In this document: positions 9,125-16,554 of the stretch, piece after piece
How positions within the stretch are numbered: the first letter of the stretch is position 1
Layout of the letters: the number at the start of each line of letters is the position of its first letter
Assembly: GCA_947626755.1 (NCBI GenBank)
Contig: CANQTP010000015.1
Location: 1-48,360 of the forward strand
Origin: an uncultured Clostridia bacterium
Lineage (GTDB): Bacteria; Bacillota; Clostridia; Oscillospirales; Ruminococcaceae
Direction of reading: 5' to 3'
Length of the DNA: 48,360 nucleotides
Translations under genes and position numbers: made by a program
Notes under the pieces: model-generated
Database searches by the model: none
Told to the model about the DNA's origin: nothing
Seen by the model: only the letters and a program-made list of their open reading frames with translations

Positions 9125-9159
9125 AAAAAAAGCGGCGTGAAGCAAAAACTTCACGCCGC
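9125..9159 (-). terminator. Terminator of rplJ-rplL
   Basis: Perfect 11-bp stem GCGGCGTGAAG / CTTCACGCCGC (9149-9159 and 9132-9142) with a 6-nt loop, then T7 on the minus strand. It lies 14 nt after the rplL stop. Confidence 0.92.
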
Positions 9160-9172
9160 GATCTTGTTTATC

Positions 9173-9544
9173 TTACTTGAGTTCAACAGTTGCGCCTGCA
9201 GCTTCGAGCTTGGTCTTGATTTCCTCAGCGTCAGCCTTGGAAGCGCCTTCCTTAACAGCCTTAGGAGCAGCTTCAACAAGCTCCTTAGCTTCCTTAAGGG
9301 ACAGACCGCAGATGTCCTTAACAGCCTTGATAACGTCCATCTTCTTCTCACCGAAGGAAGCAAGGATTACGTCAAATTCGGACTTCTCCTCAGCAGCGCC
9401 TGCTCCGCCTGCAGCGGGTGCAGCAGCTGCTACAACAGCAGATACGCCGTATTTTTCCTGAATGCCCTCAACCAGTTCGTTCAGTTCCAGAATGGAAAGA
9501 GCGTCGATAGAATCAAGAATGCTTGTAACTTTCTCAGATGCCAT
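9173..9544 (-). CDS. rplL: 50S ribosomal protein L7/L12
   Basis: Stalk protein that recruits translation factor GTPases. 123 residues: an N-terminal dimerisation helix pair, an Ala/Gly/Pro-rich hinge (about 38-52, [19 protein letters not shown]) and the globular C-terminal domain with [21 protein letters not shown], which is the usual order and length. An AAAGGAGAT site precedes the ATG. It lies 144 nt after rplJ, and this gap contains repeated short stems (GTCATGCCGCAAAAAG types at 9598-9668) but no clear terminator, so the two are read as one transcript under the L10 leader. Confidence 0.98.
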   Translation of the reverse strand: MASEKVTSILDSIDALSILELNELVEGIQEKYGVSAVVAAAAPAAGGAGAAEEKSEFDVILASFGEKKMDVIKAVKDICGLSLKEAKELVEAAPKAVKEGASKADAEEIKTKLEAAGATVELK

Positions 9545-9688
9545 GATAATTATCTCCTTTTCAAATAAATAGTTTTTAACTTGTGGTTTGTGTGACGGTC
9601 ATGCCGCAAAAAGAGGTATGCCGCCATCGGTTTCCGAAACGGTCAAGCTGCAAAAATGATCATGCCGCTTGTTCCGCCTGTGCTGCAA

Positions 9689-10201
9689 TTAAGCGGATTC
9701 TTCCGCAGCCTTCTTCTCGGAAAGAGCCTGAAGTGTTGCAGCAAGGTTCTGCATAGGTGCTTTGAGTGAACCAAGAAGCTGTGCAAGAAGGGTCTCCTTG
9801 GAAGGGATCTTGGAAAGAGCCTTTACGCCCTTTGCATCGTAGATCTCGCTGCCGATAAATCCTGCTTTAAGGCTGAACTTGTCCTCGGAATCTTCGGCAA
9901 ATTTACCGAGGATACGCGCGGGAGCAGTTTCGTCGCCGTCTGTAACAGCAATGGCAGTTGTGCCTTTCAGAACGTCTGTAAGTCCGTCAAGACCGACATT
10001 CTTTACCGCAAAGCGGAGCATGGAGTTCTTCTCAACGAAATAATTAACGCCTGCTTCTCTCAGATCTTTTCTGAGCTTGGTGTCTTCCTCAACGGTAATT
10101 CCCTTGTAGTCAACAATGACACCTGCGGAAGCGTTCTTGAGCATTTCGGTGATAGCTTCAACTCTTGCTTTTTTGGTTTCGAGAATCTTTTCGCTTGGCA
10201 T
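9689..10201 (-). CDS. rplJ: 50S ribosomal protein L10
   Basis: Anchors the L7/L12 stalk to 23S rRNA. 170 residues, with the N-terminal KKARVEAITEMLKNASAGVIVDYKGITVEE rRNA-binding part (family-typical, given here as a domain at about 9-38), LRFAVKN, and a C-terminal helix that carries L7/L12 dimers. A GGAGGTG site precedes the ATG at 10201. The mRNA leader carries the L10 autoregulatory structure (10202-10417). rplK-rplA, often upstream, are not here: queF lies there instead. Confidence 0.97.
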   Translation of the reverse strand: MPSEKILETKKARVEAITEMLKNASAGVIVDYKGITVEEDTKLRKDLREAGVNYFVEKNSMLRFAVKNVGLDGLTDVLKGTTAIAVTDGDETAPARILGKFAEDSEDKFSLKAGFIGSEIYDAKGVKALSKIPSKETLLAQLLGSLKAPMQNLAATLQALSEKKAAEESA

Positions 10202-10417
10202 GAAATTTCACCTCCGAATATTGATTCTGCTATCCGGAATTCAAAAAGAAAACCTTTTCCGTGCAGGAAAAGGCGCAAGTACACGTTTATACTCACCATC
10301 TTTTCCTCGGCAGGAATTATGGCTCACGGACAAGGGAAACTCTCTTTCCACTCCTCGTCCGACTTTTGCCGCCTGCTGTCTTTAGAATTCGATAGCTTTG
10401 CCTGTTTTACAGGCAAC
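10202..10417 (-). ncRNA. L10 leader (autoregulatory element of rplJ-rplL)
   Basis: The roughly 215-nt leader of rplJ contains a first hairpin GCCTGT/ACAGGC, a central structured part with the CCTGCCGAGG element typical of L10 leaders (10303-10312), and a downstream stem CCTTTTCC/GGAAAAGG (10266-10273, 10253-10260) followed by TTTTCTTTTT, which is an attenuator-type terminator. In the known family, L10 with L7/L12 binds the leader and lowers expression. The fold was judged by eye. Confidence 0.8.
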
Positions 10418-10423
10418 TATTAA

Positions 10424-10452
10424 AGTATATCATATTGTCAAGTGTTTGTCAA
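10424..10452 (-). promoter_or_regulatory. Promoter of rplJ-rplL
   Basis: TTGACA (10452-10447) and TATACT (10429-10424) with a 17-nt spacer, minus strand, starting 26 nt after the queF stop. A second TTGACA overlaps the spacer. Confidence 0.85.
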
Positions 10453-10477
10453 GCATTTTTTTGAATTTTTCTGAAAA

Positions 10478-10969
10478 TTACCTGTTGTCGATCTTTTCGG
10501 GATAAAGATCGTGATGGGTGAGACGTTCCAGAGCAACTTTTTCCCATAAAGTTCCTTTTTTGCCGTAATTGCAGTAAGGGTCTATGGAAATTCCGCCGCG
10601 GGGGGTGAATTTTCCCCATACTTCAATATATTTCGGATCCATAAGCCTGATAAGATCCTTCATGATGATGTTCATGCAGTCCTCGTGAAAATCGCCGTGA
10701 TTTCTGAAGCTGTAAAGATAAAGTTTCAGAGACTTGCTTTCCACCATTCTTTCATTGGGAACATAGGAAATGTACACCGAGGCAAAATCAGGCTGCCCGG
10801 TTATGGGGCAAAGACTTGTGAACTCGGGACAGTTGAATTTTACAAAATAGTCGTTGTCGGGGTGCTTGTTCGCAAAAGTTTCCAGAACTTCCGGAGCGTA
10901 ATCGTCCGGATATTTTGTTTTCTGATTTCCCAGAAGCGTTATTCCTTCCGTTTCCTGCTGTGTTCGCAT
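10478..10969 (-). CDS. queF: NADPH-dependent 7-cyano-7-deazaguanine reductase (preQ0 to preQ1)
   Basis: Reduces the nitrile of preQ0 to the amine of preQ1, the base later inserted into tRNA. 163 residues, the short unimodular type. Catalytic Cys54 and Asp61 stand in [12 protein letters not shown], the substrate and NADPH region is [14 protein letters not shown] (78-91), and FHE lies at 94-96. AAGGAGG precedes the ATG. It is the last gene of the que operon, after X with a 12-nt gap. No terminator separates it from the rplJ promoter, so some read-through into rplJ is possible. Confidence 0.97.
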   Translation of the reverse strand: MRTQQETEGITLLGNQKTKYPDDYAPEVLETFANKHPDNDYFVKFNCPEFTSLCPITGQPDFASVYISYVPNERMVESKSLKLYLYSFRNHGDFHEDCMNIIMKDLIRLMDPKYIEVWGKFTPRGGISIDPYCNYGKKGTLWEKVALERLTHHDLYPEKIDNR

Positions 10970-10981
10970 GGTTCTGCCTCC

Positions 10982-11680
10982 TTATATTATCCATTTTGTG
11001 GGATCTTCGCCGTATTTCATAACAAGAGCGTCAACAAGTTCCGCATATGCTGTGCCGCCGATCCCGCGGATACTGCGTATCTTTTCCGATCCTGCTCCGA
11101 TAACTTCTTCAATGTAACTGTAACCCGCCCTTTGCAGCGCGTTGGAAAGTCTTGCGGAGAAGCCTGCTTCCTCAATGAGAATTGTAGGTTCGGCGCTGAC
11201 TTCATCATCGGGGAAAACTGCCGCAATTATGCTTTCAAGATCAAAATTGCATTTCAGAGCCGCCTGCAAACCGTCCTGATAGCCTATCTGATAGCCTTCG
11301 TTCCTGCCGATGGTGTAACCGTCGTCGTAAGCGTCCTCATGACCTGTTTTATATCCTTCGTCAAACCCGCGGACGTATTCTTTGGAATAAAAACTGCCCT
11401 TTTCGGAAGTGCGGTATTTTGCAAATTTTTCGGATAATTTTATTTTGCCGCAAATATCCTTTTTGAGATTTTTCAGATATTTCGGCGTGTACAGATATTT
11501 CTTGGCTATATTGTCCAGCGATTCATTTGTAAAATAACAATCATAGAACGCAGACATATTTTTGCTTGAATAATTCAGGTCGGGAACAATATCCCGTATC
11601 ATGTTTTCAAAACCATCGGGAACTTTTTTCGGAACTTTAAGACCGAGATCGACCATTAAAGCTTTTGCGCCGTCCTGCAT
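10982..11680 (-). CDS. Uncharacterised protein: HTH-like, GX3 repeat, RNAP alpha-CTD-like domain
   Basis: 232 residues, not a known queuosine enzyme. Residues 52-80 (ESLDNIAKKYLYTPKYLKNL) look like a sigma-4 or HTH helix pair. Residues 105-137 have Gly every fourth position (105, 109, 113, 121, 125, 129, 133, 137; Ala at 117) with Tyr and acidic residues between, the deca-GX3 pattern known from Yae1. Residues 165-224 resemble the alpha-subunit C-terminal domain, with GFSARLSNALQRAG and IRSIRGIGGTAYAEL as the helix-hairpin-helix part. It lies 14 nt after queC and 12 nt before queF, with its own GGAG site, so it is co-translated with the pathway. A nucleic-acid or protein-protein role is inferred from the domains only. 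Confidence 0.8.
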   Translation of the reverse strand: MQDGAKALMVDLGLKVPKKVPDGFENMIRDIVPDLNYSSKNMSAFYDCYFTNESLDNIAKKYLYTPKYLKNLKKDICGKIKLSEKFAKYRTSEKGSFYSKEYVRGFDEGYKTGHEDAYDDGYTIGRNEGYQIGYQDGLQAALKCNFDLESIIAAVFPDDEVSAEPTILIEEAGFSARLSNALQRAGYSYIEEVIGAGSEKIRSIRGIGGTAYAELVDALVMKYGEDPTKWII

Positions 11681-11694
11681 AAGATCAGTCTCCT

Positions 11695-12375
11695 TTAATA
11701 TTTCAGCGGATCATGTACGCCGTTTGCTTCAAAAGCCGCTATTCTGTCGCGGCAAGTTCCGCAAACGCCGCAGGGTTTTTCCCCGCCTTCGTAACAGCTC
11801 CATGTAAGTTCATAGGGAACGCCAAGTTCAAGTCCTGTTTTTACCACTTGTGCTTTTGTCATTCCCACAAAGGGAGCTTCGATCTTTACCTGATTGCCGC
11901 TGCCAAGCCAAACGGCTTCGTTCATAGCCTTGTTGAAACTGTCCGAACAGTCGGGATAGGCGTTTCCTGCCGCATCGTCCGCGTGTGCGCCGTAGAAAAT
12001 TATCCCGCAGCCTTTGGAAATTGCCACGCTTGCCGCCGCGGAAATAAACAGTCCGTTTCTGAACGGCACATAGGTGGAAACGGGCGCGCCGTCCGTCTTT
12101 TCAAGCTGTTCCGCATAGCTTTCGTGGGGAATTTCCTCTTTCGAGCGGGAAAGCAGGGAACAGTCGCTGAAATCAAATATCAGGCTCAGATCAAGCTTGA
12201 TGTGTTCCACGCCGTAAAATTCTGCAACGGCGTCCGCGGCGGAAATTTCCCGATCGTGTTTCTGTCCGTAAAATATCGAAAGCGCGATCACATTTCCCGC
12301 GCCGTATTTTTTAACAGCCATGGCAAGGCAGGTGGAACTGTCCACCCCGCCGCTGAATAAAACAAGAGCTTTCAT
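11695..12375 (-). CDS. queC: 7-cyano-7-deazaguanine synthase
   Basis: Converts 7-carboxy-7-deazaguanine plus ammonia and ATP to preQ0. 226 residues with the PP-loop SGGVDSS (8-14) and a C-terminal zinc site CYEGGEKPCGVCGTC (CX7CX2CX2C). The GGAGGTAATTAT site precedes the ATG at 12375. It follows folE after 77 nt that contain a heptamer repeat (12401-12428). Product is used by queF two genes later. Confidence 0.97.
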   Translation of the reverse strand: MKALVLFSGGVDSSTCLAMAVKKYGAGNVIALSIFYGQKHDREISAADAVAEFYGVEHIKLDLSLIFDFSDCSLLSRSKEEIPHESYAEQLEKTDGAPVSTYVPFRNGLFISAAASVAISKGCGIIFYGAHADDAAGNAYPDCSDSFNKAMNEAVWLGSGNQVKIEAPFVGMTKAQVVKTGLELGVPYELTWSCYEGGEKPCGVCGTCRDRIAAFEANGVHDPLKY

Positions 12376-12400
12376 ATAATTACCTCCACTTCCCGGATAA

Positions 12401-12428
12401 TTCGTAATTCGTAATGCGTAATGCGTAA
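12401..12428. repeat. Four tandem heptamers between folE and queC
   Basis: TTCGTAA twice then TGCGTAA twice, head to tail without gaps, in the only long gap of the que operon. No role is known; number variation would change the folE-queC spacing. Confidence 0.85.
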
Positions 12429-12452
12429 TTTTAGAATCAAAAAATAAAAAAA

Positions 12453-13037
12453 TTATTTAATTTGGAAATATAATTTATCACGCAGATTATTGTCCGTTTC
12501 AAAACGTCCCCGAAGCGTGGAAGTGACCGTCTTTGCGGCGGGCTTTTTAATTCCGCGGGCGGTCATGCAGCTGTGATTTGCTTCAATGAAAACTGCCACG
12601 TCCTCAGAACCGCTTGCAAGGGTGATTATCTCAGCAATATCCGCGCCGAGACGTTCCTGCAATTGCAGACGTTTTGCCGCCATATCTGCGATTCGTGCGA
12701 TTTTGGAAAGCCCCAGCACTTTCCCTTTCGGAACATATGCAACAGTGACTTTCATATCGTACATAAGCGCAAGATGATGTTCGCAATAGGAAAATACCTC
12801 AATATCCTTTACAACTACAATATCGTTTTCGCTGTGGGAAAAGCCGTCCTCAAAGGATTTGTTGAACATCTCCGCAATTTCCGCGTTTGTATAGTTCATT
12901 CCCTCGAAAACTTCGCCGTACATTTTCGCGACACGCGCGGGAGTTTCGCGGAGTCCCTCGCGGTCGGGATCGTCGCCAAGGGCAATTAAAATTCCTCTGA
13001 TGTGCTTTTCGATTTCCGCATAATTTATTTTATCCAA
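12453..13037 (-). CDS. folE: GTP cyclohydrolase I (TTG start)
   Basis: Makes 7,8-dihydroneopterin triphosphate from GTP, the precursor for QueD here and for folate. About 194 residues. Zinc ligands are in [10 protein letters not shown] and NHSCMTARG; the [15 protein letters not shown] opening and [11 protein letters not shown] motif are typical. The frame is open back to an ATG at 13118, but that would overlap queE by 80 nt and add a non-homologous tail. AAAGAGGT lies 8 nt before a TTG at 13037, two bases past the queE stop, so I prefer that start (a GTG at 13046 sits too close to the site). Its place in the operon marks it as a pathway copy; another folE may exist elsewhere. Confidence 0.93.
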   Translation of the reverse strand: MDKINYAEIEKHIRGILIALGDDPDREGLRETPARVAKMYGEVFEGMNYTNAEIAEMFNKSFEDGFSHSENDIVVVKDIEVFSYCEHHLALMYDMKVTVAYVPKGKVLGLSKIARIADMAAKRLQLQERLGADIAEIITLASGSEDVAVFIEANHSCMTARGIKKPAAKTVTSTLRGRFETDNNLRDKLYFQIK

Positions 13038-13038
13038 A

Positions 13039-13707
13039 TCAGACACCTCTTTTATCCGGATCCCAGATATATTTGTGTAATTGGAGCTGCAAATTAACTC
13101 CGTTAAGATTATTTTCAAGCATAAAATCCACCATATCTTCGGGAATTATTTTCCCGAAAACGGGACTTAAATAAACGTGACATTTATCCGTTAAATTATA
13201 TTCCGAAATTATTTCCGCGGCTTTTTCCAGATCGGAAATACTTCCCGAAACAAATTTTACCGTGTCGGTTTTTTCAAGAAAATTATAATTTTCCATGCGC
13301 ATGAATTTTTCCATTCCGCTGGACGGCAATTTATAATCAAGAGTAATTGACGGACGGTTCGGAAAAATTCCCGCCGCTTCGGAAATATCCGCCGCGCCGT
13401 TTGTTTCGATTTCCACGTTGAAATTATTTTCGCACAGCAATTTTAAAAGCGGAATGATCTCTTCCTGAATAAGCGGTTCGCCGCCCGTTACGGTAATATT
13501 TTTTATCCCACTTTTTTTTGCGGCTTCTAAAATTTTCTCCGCAGTCATGTGTATAAACGGCGCGTCTGCTTCATTTGCCCATTTTGTGTCGCAGTAGGAA
13601 CAGTTTAAATTGCAGCCTGTAAATCTTATAAAAAACGCAAGCTGTCCCGCTTTCACGCCCTCGCCGTTAATGCTTGAAAATGTTTCGGCAATTTTATATT
13701 CATGCAT
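13039..13707 (-). CDS. queE: 7-carboxy-7-deazaguanine synthase (radical SAM)
   Basis: Radical SAM ring contraction of 6-carboxytetrahydropterin to 7-carboxy-7-deazaguanine. 222 residues. SSINGEG near the N-terminus is the family signature, the cluster motif CNLNCSYC (CX3CX2C) follows at about 32-39, and TGGEP marks the SAM-binding strand. It starts 6 nt after queD, with AAAGGAATG inside the queD end as ribosome site, and its stop touches the folE start. Co-translation with folE is likely. Confidence 0.97.
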   Translation of the reverse strand: MHEYKIAETFSSINGEGVKAGQLAFFIRFTGCNLNCSYCDTKWANEADAPFIHMTAEKILEAAKKSGIKNITVTGGEPLIQEEIIPLLKLLCENNFNVEIETNGAADISEAAGIFPNRPSITLDYKLPSSGMEKFMRMENYNFLEKTDTVKFVSGSISDLEKAAEIISEYNLTDKCHVYLSPVFGKIIPEDMVDFMLENNLNGVNLQLQLHKYIWDPDKRGV

Positions 13708-13713
13708 AAAATT

Positions 13714-14136
13714 TCATTCCTTTGTGTAAATTGCGCAGTTGTTCGGCGTTTCATAGACTGTTACCGCTTTTACGGAATAGCCTTTATTTTCAAGGCAATT
13801 AAAAAAATATTCCGCAAAATTTTCCGCAGTCGGTCGGAAATCCACTTCTATCAATTTAAAATTTTCACTTTTTAATGCGGAAACGGTCTCGCTTTTCAGG
13901 GAATTTTTTTCGTAAATAAAAGCGTGGTCGAAACTGTCTGCAAGATCTTTCAGATCTTTTTTTATATCTCCGAAATCCGTCACCATTCCCCGCAATTGTC
14001 CGCTTTGGTGAAGTTTTTCCGATTTGATCTCCGCAGAAATTATCCAGCGGTGTCCGTGAAGATTGCTGCATTTTCCGTCATAACCCGCAAGAAAGTGTGC
14101 GCTGTCAAAAGCGGCTTCGGTTTTAAGAATATACAT
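13714..14136 (-). CDS. queD: 6-carboxy-5,6,7,8-tetrahydropterin synthase
   Basis: Converts dihydroneopterin triphosphate to 6-carboxytetrahydropterin and acetaldehyde. 140 residues. Zinc ligands His14, His27 and His29 are in FDSAHF and NLHGHRW, catalytic Cys23 is in GKCSN, and DFGDIK and FDHAF follow, as in the family. First gene of the operon; GGAGATG precedes the ATG. Its leader holds a pseudoknot and an alternative terminator (14149-14239), the expected place for a preQ1 sensor. Confidence 0.96.
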   Translation of the reverse strand: MYILKTEAAFDSAHFLAGYDGKCSNLHGHRWIISAEIKSEKLHQSGQLRGMVTDFGDIKKDLKDLADSFDHAFIYEKNSLKSETVSALKSENFKLIEVDFRPTAENFAEYFFNCLENKGYSVKAVTVYETPNNCAIYTKE

Positions 14137-14148
14137 AAATTTTCATCT

Positions 14149-14239
14149 CCAAAATAAAAAGGCATGAACGGACTTCATGCCTGAAAGTCCCGGTTTTGAT
14201 TTGTCGGAATGCGCAGGAGGGTACAAATGAACTGCGCTG
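14149..14239 (-). promoter_or_regulatory. Probable preQ1 riboswitch of the que operon
   Basis: The minus-strand leader begins with stem GCGCAG/CTGCGC (14237-14232, 14216-14211). Its loop starts TTC, ends ACCCTC and holds ATTTGT (14228-14223), which pairs perfectly with ACAAAT downstream (14204-14199): an H-type pseudoknot. Next, GGACTT (14190-14185) can pair with AAGTCC (14175-14170), which overlaps the terminator GGCATGAA/TTCATGCC (14181-14161) followed by T5. This is a mutually exclusive switch in front of preQ1 genes. The loop resembles class I preQ1 aptamers, but I cannot assign the class with certainty. Confidence 0.75.
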
Positions 14240-14244
14240 TTAAA

Positions 14245-14273
14245 ATAATAACATATATTTTCCCGTATGTCAA
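14245..14273 (-). promoter_or_regulatory. Promoter of the que operon
   Basis: TTGACA (14273-14268) and TATTAT (14250-14245) with a 17-nt spacer on the minus strand. The predicted start falls at the first base of the aptamer stem. Confidence 0.88.
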
Positions 14274-14373
14274 TAGTTTTTATACACAAAATCATTGATT
14301 TTCTTTGATTTCTTATTTTTGCGAAAGACCCGAGGTGATGAAGAATGATCAAGTTATTTGAACACAATTTGAT

Positions 14374-14442
14374 GGTATAATTTACAAAAAATTTACACGA
14401 TATATATATATATATATATATATATATGGGTTATGGTATAAT
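14374..14442 (+). promoter_or_regulatory. Two extended -10 elements flanking an AT repeat
   Basis: TGGTATAAT occurs at 14373-14381 and again at 14434-14442, both extended -10 elements. Neither has a good -35. For the second, the -35 position falls inside the (AT)14 tract. Either could drive the FkbH-ACP-MBOAT-SGNH genes. Confidence 0.5.
14400..14427. repeat. (AT)14 dinucleotide repeat
   Basis: 28 bases of uninterrupted AT units, 74 nt before the chosen start of the FkbH-like gene and between two candidate -10 elements. Such tracts are prone to slippage. Confidence 0.9.
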
Positions 14443-14500
14443 TATTATGATTGTTTATTTTACACAGCAGAAAATTTTCTTGCAAATGGAGAGAATGTTG

Positions 14501-16228
14501 ATGTACACTTTCAAAGACCTGCGAAAAAATTCAAATCAAAAACCGACAGGAAATTCCCGCCGCCTTGCAATGCTGGGCAACGTGTCCACGCAGTTTTTGT
14601 CTGTTGCAATACGCGGATATGCAGTGCTTGAAAATCTTCCGCTGGAAGTTTTCGATACCGACTATAATCAGATAGAAGCACAGCTCTTAGATCCCGTGTC
14701 GGAAGTTTACGGTTTCTCTCCGGACAGCATACTTTTATGGCTCGGAACGGACAAGCTGTATGAGGAATTTCTCGATCTTCCTCTTGAAGCGCGTTCGGGA
14801 TTTGCAGAAACGATAATGTCAAAAATAACGATGTACTGGGAATTGATCTCAAAAAATTGCAAGGCAAATATTTTGCAGATGAATTTCACCGAAATTGACG
14901 ACAAGGCTCTGGGAAATTATTCTGCTAAGGCGGACACCGCTTTTGCATTTCAGATCAGAAAACTTAATTATCTGCTTGAAGGCGCTATGTCAAAGCAGAA
15001 TAATGTTTACCCGATAGATCTTTTGTCTGTGCAAATTCAGTTTGGGACCGAAAAATTTTATGATGCTCCGCTTTATTACAATGCTAAAATGACCATATCA
15101 ACGGACGCTTTACCGTTTGCTGCAAAAACGGTAATTGACGTTCTGAAAGCGCTTTCCGGAAGGATAAAGAAATGCGTTGTTCTTGATCTTGACAACACCC
15201 TCTGGGGCGGAGTTATCGGCGATGACGGAATGGAGAATATCGAAATAGGCGAACTGGGCAGGGGACACGTTTTTACGGATTTTCAGCGTTGGCTGAAACA
15301 GCTTAAAGAGTGCGGGATAATTCTTTGCATTTGCAGTAAAAACAATGAGGACACCGCCAAAAAGCCTTTTGAAGAACATGATGAAATGATACTGCGGCTT
15401 TCGGATATCGCGCTTTTTGTTGCCAACTGGGAAGATAAGGCTTCAAATATACGGCTTATACAAAAAACACTCAATATCGGAATGGATTCAATGGTATTTA
15501 TTGACGACAATCCTTTTGAAAGAAATCTTGTGCGGCAGATGATCCCCGAAATTGAAGTTCCTGAACTTCCTGAAGATCCCGCGCTGTATCTCGGATATTT
15601 GCAGCAGCAGAATTATTTTGAAACGGCATCATTTACGGGTGCGGGTTCGGACAGGACAAAACTTTATCAGGCGGAATTTGAACGCACTAAATTGATGATG
15701 TCCTTTGATTCCATTGACGGTTATCTTGAAAGCCTTGAAATGGAAGGCGAAGCAAAGCCTTTTGAAGAGTCGAAATATTCGCGTATAGCTCAGCTTACAC
15801 AGCGCTCGAACCAGTTCAATTTAAGAACGGTAAGATATACCGAATCGGATATTCAGAATATTGCAAATGATAAAGATTATCTGACAATTTACTATAATTT
15901 AAAGGATAAATTCGGAGATCACGGACTTGTGGGCGTGATAATAATGAAGAAAAGATCCGATACGGAGCTTTTTATAGATACATGGCTTATGAGCTGCCGC
16001 GTATTAAAAAGGGGAATGGAAGAATTCATAGTAAATCAGCTTATTAAAAGGGCAAAAGCAAACGGCTTTAAAAAAGTTTACGGCGAATATATCTCGACCC
16101 CGAAAAACAGCATGGTAAAGGATATTTACAAAACAATGGGATTTGAGGAAATTTCCGAAGATCAATATGTGACAGATGTTGATACATACAAAGAAAAGAA
16201 AATTTATATCAAGGAGATCGATCAATAA
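14501..16228 (+). CDS. FkbH-like HAD-IIIC protein (acyl carrier loading enzyme)
   Basis: About 575 residues. FkbH-type enzymes dephosphorylate 1,3-bisphosphoglycerate and load the glyceryl group on an acyl carrier protein. Seen here: an N-terminal SGNH-like domain opening LAMLGNVSTQFL, the HAD motif LDLDNTLWGGVIGDDG (Asp229 and Asp231), ICSKNNEDT, the acidic VFIDDNPFERNLV motif, and a C-terminal GNAT-like part with FGDHGLVGVI. I chose the ATG at 14501 because GGAGAG lies 7 nt upstream; the frame is open to 14426 inside the AT repeat. The stop overlaps the ACP start (TAATG). The acyl group is inferred; other FkbH substrates are possible. Confidence 0.88.
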   Translation: MYTFKDLRKNSNQKPTGNSRRLAMLGNVSTQFLSVAIRGYAVLENLPLEVFDTDYNQIEAQLLDPVSEVYGFSPDSILLWLGTDKLYEEFLDLPLEARSGFAETIMSKITMYWELISKNCKANILQMNFTEIDDKALGNYSAKADTAFAFQIRKLNYLLEGAMSKQNNVYPIDLLSVQIQFGTEKFYDAPLYYNAKMTISTDALPFAAKTVIDVLKALSGRIKKCVVLDLDNTLWGGVIGDDGMENIEIGELGRGHVFTDFQRWLKQLKECGIILCICSKNNEDTAKKPFEEHDEMILRLSDIALFVANWEDKASNIRLIQKTLNIGMDSMVFIDDNPFERNLVRQMIPEIEVPELPEDPALYLGYLQQQNYFETASFTGAGSDRTKLYQAEFERTKLMMSFDSIDGYLESLEMEGEAKPFEESKYSRIAQLTQRSNQFNLRTVRYTESDIQNIANDKDYLTIYYNLKDKFGDHGLVGVIIMKKRSDTELFIDTWLMSCRVLKRGMEEFIVNQLIKRAKANGFKKVYGEYISTPKNSMVKDIYKTMGFEEISEDQYVTDVDTYKEKKIYIKEIDQ

Positions 16229-16476
16229 TGGAAAGAAATGAAATACTTGCAAAATTTAATGAGATCGCAAGGGACGTATTTGACAACGATGAAGTAGAAC
16301 TTACCGAAGAGAGTACCGCCGCCGATGTTGAGGAATGGGACAGCCTTTCGCACCTGAGCCTTGTCAGCGACATTGAGGACGAATTCGGCATAAGATTCAC
16401 CCTTGCCGAAATTTCGGGTTCAAAAAATGTGGGTGAATTCCTTGATGCGCTTATCAGGCATATTGAGAAAAAGTAA
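16228..16476 (+). CDS. Acyl carrier protein
   Basis: 82 residues with the 4'-phosphopantetheine site DSLSHLSL (Ser39) and the acidic helix II of the ACP fold. Overlap with the stop of the FkbH-like gene points to coupled synthesis, as expected if FkbH loads this carrier. It is unlikely to be the fatty acid ACP: the sequence is closer to the small dedicated ACPs of dlt-like and FkbH clusters, with EEWDSLSHLSLV. Cytoplasmic; it would hand the acyl group to the MBOAT protein downstream. Confidence 0.92.
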   Translation: MERNEILAKFNEIARDVFDNDEVELTEESTAADVEEWDSLSHLSLVSDIEDEFGIRFTLAEISGSKNVGEFLDALIRHIEKK

Positions 16477-16554
16477 GCAGGTGTTGATCTTGATCATGCA
16501 GTTAAGAATATTGACAAGGCAATTACTGAGACGGTATTATGGGAGGAGTAATTT

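Noticed and set aside
13038-13118. folE starting at the ATG 13118
   Set aside because: It would overlap queE by 80 nt and add residues not seen in GTP cyclohydrolase I; a TTG with a well spaced site lies just after the queE stop.
14426-14500. Start of the FkbH-like protein at 14426, within the AT repeat
   Set aside because: Its first 25 residues are not family-like and lack a ribosome site; GGAGAG before 14501 gives a better start.
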